From assembly GCF_030323025.1 (NCBI RefSeq), contig NZ_CP097329.1, positions 1,271,001 to 1,335,000 of the forward strand: 64,000 bases of DNA. Direction: 5' to 3'. Shown piece by piece: positions 18,401 to 26,284 of the stretch. How positions within the stretch are numbered: the stretch's first letter is position 1; each line of letters starts with the position of its first letter. The translations under genes were made by a program, and so were the position numbers. A model generated the notes under the pieces. The model had not been told where the DNA came from. It saw nothing but the letters and a program-made list of their open reading frames with translations, and did not search any database. Origin of the DNA: Pseudanabaena mucicola str. Chao 1806. Lineage in GTDB: Bacteria > Cyanobacteriota > Cyanobacteriia > Pseudanabaenales > Pseudanabaenaceae.

Positions 18401-20423
18401 GTCTGTTTTGTTCGCCGCCAGTTAACCATGCAGAGCCATCATTGGGCGCACCGTTATAATTTTCATGCCAAACATCTTCACACCATTCCCAGACATTGCC
18501 ATGCATTTGATATAAGCCCCATGCATTCGGACTGAATTTAGCAAAATTGACATCAACTGTTTTCTGACGATATTCTCCTTTTAGTGCATCACCGTATGGA
18601 TAGTTACCATCATAGTTCACTAGTTCAGGTGTGATCGTTTCGCCAAAATGAAAATCTGTGGTAGTTCCAGCACGACAGGCATATTCCCATTCAGCTTCGC
18701 TGGGCAACCTCACTTTTTTATTGATTTTTTGAGAGAGCTTTTTACAAAACTCTGTAGCATCATCCCACGAAACGTTGATTACTGGTTGGTTTTCGCCTTG
18801 AAACTTTACATCAGAAAGATCCGATGGCTTTGTTCCCATCACTGCATACCATTGGGCATTGGTAATTGCATATTTTCCCATCCAAAATTCTTTTATACTC
18901 ACATCATGAATTGGCTGTTCACTGCTGTATTTATTACTTCCCATGCTAAATTTACCCGCAGGAATTTTTACTAGATCAAGCGTTACGCCATTGCCCAGAT
19001 TCTCACGGATATACTGCACTTTTCCCTTTTTGCGATCTAGCTCAATTTTTGTACCACCACCAATACCAAGAAAACCACTCTCTTTGACTAAACGAACTTT
19101 AACAAATTCAAATTCAAACTCAGGTTGAGCGGGTTTACTCTGTTGTTGATTTTTGACTCGTTCCGCTTCTTCCTGTAAACGTTTTAGCCGTTCTTCCTCC
19201 TCAGCCTGTTTCCTCAACCTCTCTAGGCGATCGCTTTCTTGTCTCTGCCTCTCCGCTTCAGCAACTTGTTGCAATCTCAGCCGTTCCTCCTCTTCTTGTT
19301 GAAGTCTCAGACGTGCGGCTTCAGCTTGTGCTTGTTCTTGTTGCAATCTCTGCTCATACTCAACTTGCTTATTCCCAATTATCCGATTCTTAATTTCTTG
19401 CAAATCGCTATCACGCAGACCTAAATGATTTTCATATTCTTGTAATTCTTCCTGCGTAACTTCACTGAAGGGAAACTCTTCTGCAATCATTTGAGTTAAT
19501 GCAGTTTCATATTTTCTAAGCTTTTTCGTATATTCCTGATATGGTCGTAAAACTTCATTAATGATCGCCTCAACATCAAGGGAATCAATTCCTTCCGACT
19601 TCTCAACCAATAGACTCCTAGCAATAGCTGAAATCCTGCCATTACTCCGCTTAACAACTTTCTCAACCTCCTTCCGAAACTTCAGCTTAGGATCGTCCTG
19701 CGCCGCCCTTGCAAGCACGATCCGATGTCCCTCCTTTTGTCCAAAAAACTTTGGCGACATACTGTTATTGACACTCTTAACCTTTCCCTCCACATATACA
19801 TGCAACTCATCCACCGACACATCCCCATCCTCATCACGATCCGCCGCCCCCGTCTTCAGCCCCTCCACAAGGAAATGCGTATAGAGCGACAACTCAAAAC
19901 CCTCTTGCTCAAACGCATATTGACTCGAATCAGCAGCCGTCAAAATTGCCCGACCTTCGCCGCCTAGCTTAATATCCACCGTCCCAATATCCTTCGCCTT
20001 CATCCCCTTAGGAAAAGCCCCACTATGGCAACAGTCCAAAATCGCCACTTGACGCTGTGACCTGCTCCTGTCCATTTCACTCTGCACATACACCGATGAC
20101 ACCGCAGTTGGCGGCAAAGCCTCCTTACTTGTCGAAGTCCCCGAAAAATAAAAATCGCGGCGATCATCGGTCACACCATGACCTGAGAAATAGAAAAGCA
20201 ACAGATCATCGGGTTTCCGATTGGCAAACAAATCATAGATCGCTGTCTCGATCGCCCCTTTCTCCGCATCCTTCAATACCACCACATCCCCATCCGCAAA
20301 GCTGCCAATCTCAGGATTTAGCAAAACTTGCCGCAAAGCATCGACATCCTTCACCGCACTGGGTAAAGGATCAAGCCCCTTAGTGTAATTGCTAATGCCA
20401 ATCAGCAGCGCGTATCGCCCCAT
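18285..20423 (-). CDS. DGR target: caspase-like protease with diversified FGE/C-type-lectin domain
   Basis: A 712-residue protein. Order: a peptidase C14 caspase/metacaspase domain (about 1-240) beginning MGRYALLIGISNY, with catalytic His82 in YFSGHG and Cys132 in LDCCHSG; a helical part; an Arg/Glu/Gln-rich coiled coil (about 355-435); and a formylglycine-generating-enzyme-like C-type-lectin fold (about 475-712) with KIPAGKFSMGS, WEYACRAGTTT, WGLYQMHGNVWEWCEDVW and ALRGGSW. The last 38 residues are the variable repeat, where DGRs place ligand-contacting positions. I infer a protease whose activation depends on what the diversified domain binds. The start overlaps no gene and lies 2 bases after the preceding stop, suggesting translational coupling. 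Confidence 0.93.
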   Translation of the reverse strand: MGRYALLIGISNYTKGLDPLPSAVKDVDALRQVLLNPEIGSFADGDVVVLKDAEKGAIETAIYDLFANRKPDDLLLFYFSGHGVTDDRRDFYFSGTSTSKEALPPTAVSSVYVQSEMDRSRSQRQVAILDCCHSGAFPKGMKAKDIGTVDIKLGGEGRAILTAADSSQYAFEQEGFELSLYTHFLVEGLKTGAADRDEDGDVSVDELHVYVEGKVKSVNNSMSPKFFGQKEGHRIVLARAAQDDPKLKFRKEVEKVVKRSNGRISAIARSLLVEKSEGIDSLDVEAIINEVLRPYQEYTKKLRKYETALTQMIAEEFPFSEVTQEELQEYENHLGLRDSDLQEIKNRIIGNKQVEYEQRLQQEQAQAEAARLRLQQEEEERLRLQQVAEAERQRQESDRLERLRKQAEEEERLKRLQEEAERVKNQQQSKPAQPEFEFEFVKVRLVKESGFLGIGGGTKIELDRKKGKVQYIRENLGNGVTLDLVKIPAGKFSMGSNKYSSEQPIHDVSIKEFWMGKYAITNAQWYAVMGTKPSDLSDVKFQGENQPVINVSWDDATEFCKKLSQKINKKVRLPSEAEWEYACRAGTTTDFHFGETITPELVNYDGNYPYGDALKGEYRQKTVDVNFAKFSPNAWGLYQMHGNVWEWCEDVWHENYNGAPNDGSAWLTGGEQNRRALRGGSWPNYADVCRSAYRCRCNAGNWSGSIGFRVVL

Positions 20424-20425
20424 GT

Positions 20426-20815
20426 TTAAGCCTTATGCTTTTCGATAAATTCGTTAATTTCATTGATCGCAAACTTGATTTCTTCTTGACTAGAAGCACT
20501 GACCTTCATTTTCACACCATTTACCTCAGCCTCTAGGGAAATAGGTTTATTGCCAAGGCGATCGCCCAAAAATTTTAATACCTTCAATGCATTAGGAACT
20601 GTAGCATCTGCCTTTAATAAATCTAATAGCGCCCCACCACTTTTGTTACCATCAGGCGGATTAGGATCGCGTAAGCGTGCAACTGATTCGATAGCAGAAT
20701 TAGCATTTAAGTCCTCTAACAAATTCGCCAACTCATCATCACGTTCCTCATTGGTCAAATCTGGATCGGTAAAGGTGATCGTCAAAGCGAACTGATTTGG
20801 ATTTTCAGAAGACAT
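20426..20815 (-). CDS. Small EACC1-like protein next to the caspase
   Basis: A 129-residue acidic protein. The layout resembles the effector-associated constant component 1 (EACC1) family described from bacterial conflict systems: an N-terminal strand plus TDPDLTNEERDDELANLLEDL, a Pro/Gly-rich centre RDPNPPDGNKSGGALLDLL, and a C-terminal KPISLEAEVNGVKMKVSASSQEE helix-strand unit. EACC1 genes typically precede caspase- or trypsin-type effectors, as here. Its stop is 2 bases before the caspase start, so both are probably one operon. The function is unknown; it may hold or present the effector. The family call is from pattern memory and is moderate. Confidence 0.6.
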   Translation of the reverse strand: MSSENPNQFALTITFTDPDLTNEERDDELANLLEDLNANSAIESVARLRDPNPPDGNKSGGALLDLLKADATVPNALKVLKFLGDRLGNKPISLEAEVNGVKMKVSASSQEEIKFAINEINEFIEKHKA

Positions 20816-20834
20816 AAACTTGAAAAATTTCTGT

Positions 20835-20859
20835 AACTTTTCGATATTGTATCGTATTG
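20835..20859 (-). promoter_or_regulatory. Operator-like palindrome / promoter upstream of the EACC1-like gene
   Basis: Contains CGATA-TTG-TATCG, a 13-base palindrome, and on the minus strand a TACAAT -10-like box, 20-45 bases before the ATG at 20815. An almost identical 25-base block lies at 21546-21571. Confidence 0.4.
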
Positions 20860-20939
20860 ATTAGTGGAAGTATAGTTGATGTCTATTAAGCGTAGCGACT
20901 TAGTGAAATATTTCGCACTTCACAATTTTACCCTTGGGT

Positions 20940-21419
20940 CTAATCTTCCCAAATTGTATAGACTTCTTCAAATACTTCAGCCCAGCTTAAGGACGTAGTT
21001 AGGGGCTTTTTGCCCATTTCATCCCGCGCATCCTGTTTAGCTGCGGCAAAACATTTATCCCAAATCGAAAGCAAAAAATCGCGATTGAGACTTGGCATTT
21101 CTTCTTGGCTATCTGCAATTTCGCGCCTTGCCGAACGAATCGAAATCATCCAGCTAGGGCTACGTTTTTCAGGTTGGTCTCGCCATTTAATGATATGCAG
21201 CATTAACCGCGTCAATTGGCTGCTGACAGCTTTCCTTTCCGATCGCCCCATTGATTCCGCTAAACTCTCTAAAACGTTATAGGCTTCTGTCATTTGTCCC
21301 TCCTGCAATAGTTCCTTGGCTTTGATCACTGCTAAATATGGTGATTGAAATACCAGTTGTTCCCATTGTTCGTAGAGCGATCGCGCCGACTTATCTACTT
21401 CTGTTAATATTTCTGTCAT
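20940..21419 (-). CDS. DUF29 family protein
   Basis: A 159-residue helical protein of the DUF29 family, abundant in cyanobacteria and without known activity. Seen: LYEQWEQLVFQSPYL at the N-terminus, LTRLMLHIIKWRDQPEKRSPSW (the most conserved family stretch), then SIRSARREI and FAAAKQDARDEMG. A second DUF29 gene occurs at 62089-62526, again beside mobile or defence-type genes. Upstream is a duplicate of the CGATA-TTG-TATCG block. Confidence 0.8.
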   Translation of the reverse strand: MTEILTEVDKSARSLYEQWEQLVFQSPYLAVIKAKELLQEGQMTEAYNVLESLAESMGRSERKAVSSQLTRLMLHIIKWRDQPEKRSPSWMISIRSARREIADSQEEMPSLNRDFLLSIWDKCFAAAKQDARDEMGKKPLTTSLSWAEVFEEVYTIWED

Positions 21420-21545
21420 CCCTTTATCCTGATCAAGGCTCTTTAATGTCTTTCAAGTCCCATAGTAGTGCTACATTTTTTGACAACTTAACTCCTATTC
21501 TAACCAAGCTTATTTTTAGAAGACCTAAACTTAGAAAACCTCAGC

Positions 21546-21571
21546 AACTTTTTCGATATTGTATCGTATTG
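21546..21571 (-). promoter_or_regulatory. Second copy of the CGATA-TTG-TATCG block
   Basis: Differs from 20835-20859 by one added T. It lies 127 bases upstream of the DUF29 start on the minus strand, in a 334-base gap. A 19-codon frame (21631-21690, MTQLPVNLDNIFTLFRESK) also lies in this gap; it looks like the orphaned start of a lost gene. Confidence 0.4.
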
Positions 21572-21753
21572 TTTAAGCGATCGGAATTGATAAAATATTC
21601 ATGTAGATCTAAATCGCTTTACATATCACCATGACTCAGCTCCCTGTAAACCTAGACAACATTTTCACCCTCTTCCGCGAAAGTAAATAGCAACCCCGCA
21701 AAAGTAAAGAAGAGTGAGTCTAAAAATCTGGTAATTAACTGGTAATTAAATCT

Positions 21754-22740
21754 ATGATCTTCATTAATCCTAAAATTGACTTTGCATTCAAAAAAATCTT
21801 CGGTTCCGAAGATAGCAAAGATATATTAATTAGCTTCCTTAATGCACTGATCTATGAAGCTCAACCTGTTATCCAAGACATAGAAATCATTAATCCCTAT
21901 GTTGCGCCAAAAATTCGGGGACTCAAATCAACCTATCTAGATATCAAAGCCAAAATCATTGAAGCAGAAACAGGCGAACAGCGTACTGTAATCATTGAGA
22001 TGCAAGTCTTAAACATTGAAGGATTTGAGAAAAGGATTTTATACAATGCTGCTAAATCCTATTCCACCCAACTTGGCTCTGGACATGACTACAGCCTCCT
22101 CAATCCTGTAATTGCCTTGACTATTACAGATTTTGTCATGTTTCCTGAGCTAGGTAATGTTATCTCCAAATTCATTTTAAAAGAAAAAGATTTCCTCATT
22201 GATTACCCCATCTATGACATCGAACTGATTTTTGTAGAACTGCCCAAATTTACAAAAGAGCTATCAGACTTAGTAACTATCATTGATAAATGGCTATATT
22301 TCATGAACAAAGCTCGCTACCTTGATGATGTCCCTGAAGTCATGGGTAACATTCCTGAAATTAGAAAGGCATTTTATATTGCCAATCAAGCTAACCTCAC
22401 CCTTGATGAGTTAGATGATCAAGAAAAAAGTGAGTTTTTCATTCAAGATCAGCGTGGAGCAGTTACAAAAGCGGTAAAAAAAGCTGTTAAGCAAGCTCTG
22501 CGTGAAGGTCGTGAGCAGGGTATTCGCCAAGGACTAGAGCAAGGACTAGAGCAAGGACTCGAACAAGGACTCGAACAAGGACTCGAACAAGGACTCGAAC
22601 AAGGACTACAGCAGGGATCAAGACAAAAAGCTCTTGAGATTGCCAAGAAAATGTTGAATTTGATGGACGATCGCACTATTTGTGATTTGACAGGCTTATC
22701 TTTAGATGAATTGACTGCACTAAAAATTTCAGAACAATAA
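21754..22740 (+). CDS. Rpn/PD-(D/E)XK nuclease family protein (PDDEXK_2)
   Basis: A 328-residue member of the Rpn-like group often annotated as a transposase. E. coli Rpn proteins are DNA endonucleases that raise recA-independent recombination. Seen: INPKIDFAFKKIFGSEDSKDILISFLNAL at the start; the catalytic-type pair LDIKAKI and VIIEMQV (D...ExQ); and KRILYNAAKSYSTQL. The C-terminal tail has a run of EQGL tetrapeptides encoded by a 12-base tandem repeat (about 22530-22613), then a short RHH-like helix. It lies 24 bases before the helicase gene on the same strand, so probably co-transcribed. Confidence 0.85.
   Translation: MIFINPKIDFAFKKIFGSEDSKDILISFLNALIYEAQPVIQDIEIINPYVAPKIRGLKSTYLDIKAKIIEAETGEQRTVIIEMQVLNIEGFEKRILYNAAKSYSTQLGSGHDYSLLNPVIALTITDFVMFPELGNVISKFILKEKDFLIDYPIYDIELIFVELPKFTKELSDLVTIIDKWLYFMNKARYLDDVPEVMGNIPEIRKAFYIANQANLTLDELDDQEKSEFFIQDQRGAVTKAVKKAVKQALREGREQGIRQGLEQGLEQGLEQGLEQGLEQGLEQGLQQGSRQKALEIAKKMLNLMDDRTICDLTGLSLDELTALKISEQ
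22530..22613 (+). repeat. 12-bp in-frame tandem repeat in the Rpn gene
   Basis: About seven units of CAAGGACTMGAR encode Gln-Gly-Leu-Glu. Whole-unit gains or losses keep the frame, so length variation between strains is expected. Confidence 0.85.
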
Positions 22741-22764
22741 ACATAAATTTGCAATAAATCATCT

Positions 22765-25014
22765 ATGGTCTTGTCCGAAGCTCTCAATGAATTACGCAAA
22801 ACACTCCGTAAGGGTCAGCAAACAATGGCGGACTGGCAGGGTGGAGAGCTTGCCGTTTCCGCAGTCCCAGGGGCAGGAAAGTCAACGGGTATGGCAGTTG
22901 CCGCCGCGATCGCGATCGCTAATTTCAATTTACATCGCCAAAAGCAATTAGTAATCGTCACCTTTACGCGATCGGCCGTCAGCAACATTCGCAAAAAAGT
23001 ATCAGAACATTTAAAAAATTTGCGATTGCCCCAGAGTGCTTTTACTGTTAGTACTTTGCATAGCTTGGCATATACCATTGCGAGCAACCATCGTGATCTA
23101 TCAGGATTTGGTGCAGGCGAAACGATCATTGTTTCTGAATCTCAAAAACAGCGCTTAATTCGCAATGCGACAAATCTTTGGGTGAAAGAGAATCCCAAAT
23201 TATACGATCTACTTCTAGAAGGCAGAAGCTTTGATGGGGAAGATACGGAACGCTTGCGACGACAGACTGTATTACGCACTGATGTTTTGCCGAGCTTAGC
23301 GAGAGAAGCGATCGCAACGGCAAAGAGTTCTGAATTAACGCCAGAAGATTTGCGCCAAGCCGAATCTTCCGATGGTGGAACTATTTTAGAAATTGCCGCA
23401 GGACTTTATGAAACCTATGAGCGACTCTTAAGGCAAGAAGGGGCGATCGACTATGACGATATGATTTTAGGCGCGTTGCGAGTCTTAAAAAATGACAGTA
23501 TTCGCAAATATTGGCAAGAGCGTGTTTTTGCAGTATTTGAGGATGAAGCACAGGATTCTTCACCATTACAAACGGATTTGTTGGAGATTCTTGCCTTGTC
23601 TCCCCTTGAAGAAAATATCAAAAATTTGATGCGGGTCGGTGATCCAAATCAAGCGATTAATTCCACATTCACCACAGCCGATCCGCGTTTTTTTAATGAA
23701 TTTTGCGATCGCTGCCAACTTAACTCCCAACTCTCCACCCTCGATCAAGCAGGACGTAGCACAGTCAATGTGATGCGAGCCGCTAATTACGTTTTGCATT
23801 GGGTCAATCATTCCGAATATGCCAAATTAGAAAAACCCTTCCGTCAACAAAGAATACATCCTGTAGATGCCAACGATCCACAGACAAATGCTAATCCTGA
23901 ACCCATTGGCAAGGGTGTAGAAATTTATTTACCGAATACAGTTGATGATATTGAGCATGAAATTGAGTTGATAGGTTTACGGATTAAGCAACTGCATGAA
24001 CAAGATCCTAAACTCAGTATGGCGATTTTAGTGCGCCAACATAATCAAGGACGCTTCGTGGCGGATTCTTTAGCATGGCTGACCAAGGAGTATGACATTA
24101 AAATCTATGATGTGGAACAGAGTGATCGGCGATCGCGTGTACCAATAGATATGTTGGCAATTTTGCAATTTATAGAGCGTCCCCATTCGCCCGATAATCT
24201 CAAATCTGCTCTAGAAGTTCTCAAAGATCGCCTCAAAATTTCATCACAGCAAGATTTAAATGCTCTTGCTAGCAATCCCGAACAGTTCCTCTATCCCACA
24301 TTATTAGATCCTACACTAACGTCACTTGCTCAAGATGCTCAATCTAAATGTAAGGCTTTACTCCGAGCCAAAACTGAACTTCCTCTCTATAACCTGATTC
24401 CATTTATTGCCTTTACTCTCTATGATGATGAAGCGGGACTATTAGCGACAGCCGATAAATTAGGTGATCGCCTCAATCAACAACTTGTGGGCAATTACTC
24501 CATGCAAACGGTGATTGCGGAATTAAAGGAAATTGTCGAGTCTGAGAACTTTGAAGCAGTGGAAGATGAGAATCTGGAAGGGCGCTATATGGCTGCGGGA
24601 CAGTTGACGATTATTAGTCTACATAAAGCTAAAGGTCTAGATTGGGATGTGGTCTTCTTGCCCTTTTTACATAAGCGCATTTGTCCAGGGGAAGCCTATA
24701 TTCCTGAATCTGCCAAATTTCTAGGGGATTTTGGTTTGCCTGAAGTGGCAAGAGCGCAGATTCGAGCGATCGTGCATCATGAGCGAGTTCCCAATGCTGA
24801 GGAAGCATGGAAACAATGTAGTTATCTCAAACAAGCAGAGGAATTTCGTCTACTCTATGTGGGAATGACTCGTGCGAAAAAATTGTTATGGCTATCAGCA
24901 GCACAATCTGCTCCCTTTAGTTGGAATACTTTAGAGAATCGTACTGATAATGCCACAGTTTGTCCTGCGATTACAGAACTAGCGAAGAAGTTTCCTGAAT
25001 TCATCTCATGGTAA
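22765..25014 (+). CDS. UvrD/Rep-like superfamily I DNA helicase
   Basis: ATP-dependent 3'-5' DNA unwinding is the expected activity. Seen over 749 residues: Walker A VPGAGKST (about 33-40); motif Ia VTFTRSAVSNIRKKV; FTVSTLHSLAYTI; Walker B VFEDEAQDSSPLQ (DEAQ); motif III GDPNQAIN; motif V TIISLHKAKGLDWDVVFLP; and motif VI RLLYVGMTRAKKLLWLS. There is no extra nuclease domain. It follows the Rpn nuclease gene after 24 bases, and a nuclease plus UvrD-like helicase pair is a common layout in repair and defence. It is not close enough to UvrD or PcrA to name as the housekeeping copy. Confidence 0.88.
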   Translation: MVLSEALNELRKTLRKGQQTMADWQGGELAVSAVPGAGKSTGMAVAAAIAIANFNLHRQKQLVIVTFTRSAVSNIRKKVSEHLKNLRLPQSAFTVSTLHSLAYTIASNHRDLSGFGAGETIIVSESQKQRLIRNATNLWVKENPKLYDLLLEGRSFDGEDTERLRRQTVLRTDVLPSLAREAIATAKSSELTPEDLRQAESSDGGTILEIAAGLYETYERLLRQEGAIDYDDMILGALRVLKNDSIRKYWQERVFAVFEDEAQDSSPLQTDLLEILALSPLEENIKNLMRVGDPNQAINSTFTTADPRFFNEFCDRCQLNSQLSTLDQAGRSTVNVMRAANYVLHWVNHSEYAKLEKPFRQQRIHPVDANDPQTNANPEPIGKGVEIYLPNTVDDIEHEIELIGLRIKQLHEQDPKLSMAILVRQHNQGRFVADSLAWLTKEYDIKIYDVEQSDRRSRVPIDMLAILQFIERPHSPDNLKSALEVLKDRLKISSQQDLNALASNPEQFLYPTLLDPTLTSLAQDAQSKCKALLRAKTELPLYNLIPFIAFTLYDDEAGLLATADKLGDRLNQQLVGNYSMQTVIAELKEIVESENFEAVEDENLEGRYMAAGQLTIISLHKAKGLDWDVVFLPFLHKRICPGEAYIPESAKFLGDFGLPEVARAQIRAIVHHERVPNAEEAWKQCSYLKQAEEFRLLYVGMTRAKKLLWLSAAQSAPFSWNTLENRTDNATVCPAITELAKKFPEFISW

Positions 25015-25032
25015 AGTTTATGCAATTTAGAT

Positions 25033-25065
25033 TTTTAAAAGCGCGGCGAAACAGTGCTTTCAAAA
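25033..25065. repeat. GAAAGC-type hairpin between convergent genes
   Basis: TTTTAAAAGC and GCTTTCAAAA arms around GCGGCGAAACAGT. The right arm contains the TGA stop codon of the ABC ATPase gene (25060-25062, minus). It likely serves as the shared terminator of the helicase and ABC genes. Confidence 0.6.
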
Positions 25066-26211
25066 CTTTTGATAGGGATGATGCAACGTAATCCCTGAAT
25101 CGGCATCAAAGGCGTAGAGTTTATGCAATTCAAAGTGCCAAAAACTGCGATCGCCTATTTGCCAATCATATTCCAAACTAATATCGGCGGAAACCCTTGC
25201 TCTAATTTCTGTATCCGCGATTTTTAGTAATACAATCGTTTCTGATCCAAGTGCTTCCACTAGTTCAACAATACCTTCTAACTGAGCATTCTCAGCATTT
25301 GAAGGTTGTAAATCTTCAGGACGGAATCCTAGCGTAAAAGGACGATCGCATCCAATCTGATTAAGGGATAAATCATTAATGGAAATTGGCTGATGCAAAC
25401 TCTCACCATACAGATTTCCATTGCTATCAACCTGTACGGACAGAAAATTCATCGGTGGAGAACCCATAAATCCAGCTACAAAAGCGTTGGCAGGTTGGCG
25501 ATAGATATTTAAAGGAGTATCTACTTGCTGAATGTCACCTTTGTTTAAAACGACAATGCGATCACCCATGGTCATTGCTTCCACTTGATCGTGGGTCACA
25601 TAGATAGTCGTTACTTGTAATTGCTTTTGTAACTGCACAATTTGCGATCGCGTATCACTGCGTAACTGAGCATCGAGATTGGATAGAGGCTCATCCATTA
25701 AAAAAACTTGGGGATTGCGGGCGATCGCACGACCAAGAGCCACACGTTGTTTTTGTCCGCCCGATAGTTCCTTGGGTTTGCGGCTTAGTAAATGGGAAAT
25801 TTGCAGGGATTCGGCAACCTGTTGTACCCGTTGATCGATTTCAGCCTTTTGTTTTTTACTGGTGGGTGATAGCCATGCAAGGGGGGACAAATTACGCGAT
25901 CGCTGCCGTCTCAAGCCAAAGGCAATATTGTTGTAGACGGTCATGTGGGGATAAAGCGCATAGCTTTGAAATACCATCGCAATATCGCGAACCTTGGGCG
26001 GAAGGTGATTAATTTGGCGATCGCCTAGGTATATGGAGCCGTCGGTTACTTCTTCTAAGCCAGCGATTAACCGCAATAATGTACTTTTGCCGCAACCTGA
26101 GGGACCAACTAAGACCAAAAATTCGCGATCGGCTACTTCTAGATCAATTTCTCGAAGAACCGTATTTTCTGCAAATTTTTTGGTAACACCACATAGACGA
26201 ACGGGAGCCAT
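25060..26211 (-). CDS. ABC transporter ATP-binding protein, MalK/UgpC type
   Basis: The ATPase subunit of a carbohydrate- or glycerophosphate-type importer, acting at the inner face of the plasma membrane. Start 26211 (MAPVRLCGVTKKF) is chosen over the in-frame ATG at 26319, because the longer form would overlap the divergent methyltransferase start. Seen: Walker A GPSGCGKST; Q-loop VFQSYALYPHMTVYNNI; signature LSGGQKQRVALGRAI; Walker B VFLMDEPLSNLDAQL; H-loop YVTHDQVEA; and a C-terminal TOBE/OB domain (about 240-380) as in MalK. No permease or binding protein is adjacent, so it may serve several importers. The substrate is not decided by sequence. Confidence 0.9.
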   Translation of the reverse strand: MAPVRLCGVTKKFAENTVLREIDLEVADREFLVLVGPSGCGKSTLLRLIAGLEEVTDGSIYLGDRQINHLPPKVRDIAMVFQSYALYPHMTVYNNIAFGLRRQRSRNLSPLAWLSPTSKKQKAEIDQRVQQVAESLQISHLLSRKPKELSGGQKQRVALGRAIARNPQVFLMDEPLSNLDAQLRSDTRSQIVQLQKQLQVTTIYVTHDQVEAMTMGDRIVVLNKGDIQQVDTPLNIYRQPANAFVAGFMGSPPMNFLSVQVDSNGNLYGESLHQPISINDLSLNQIGCDRPFTLGFRPEDLQPSNAENAQLEGIVELVEALGSETIVLLKIADTEIRARVSADISLEYDWQIGDRSFWHFELHKLYAFDADSGITLHHPYQKF

Positions 26212-26284
26212 TTTGAATGTCCTAATAACTGGTTTTAACCGTAAAATATTAAACCAATAATAAAACAATTCTAAAAAATTACCC

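Noticed and set aside
22530-22613. Possible CRISPR-like array
   Set aside because: Units are 12 bases, contiguous without spacers, and in frame with the coding sequence.
22449-22799. Cys/Ser-rich 116-codon frame opposite the Rpn gene
   Set aside because: The pattern is only the antisense reading of the 12-bp EQGL repeat.
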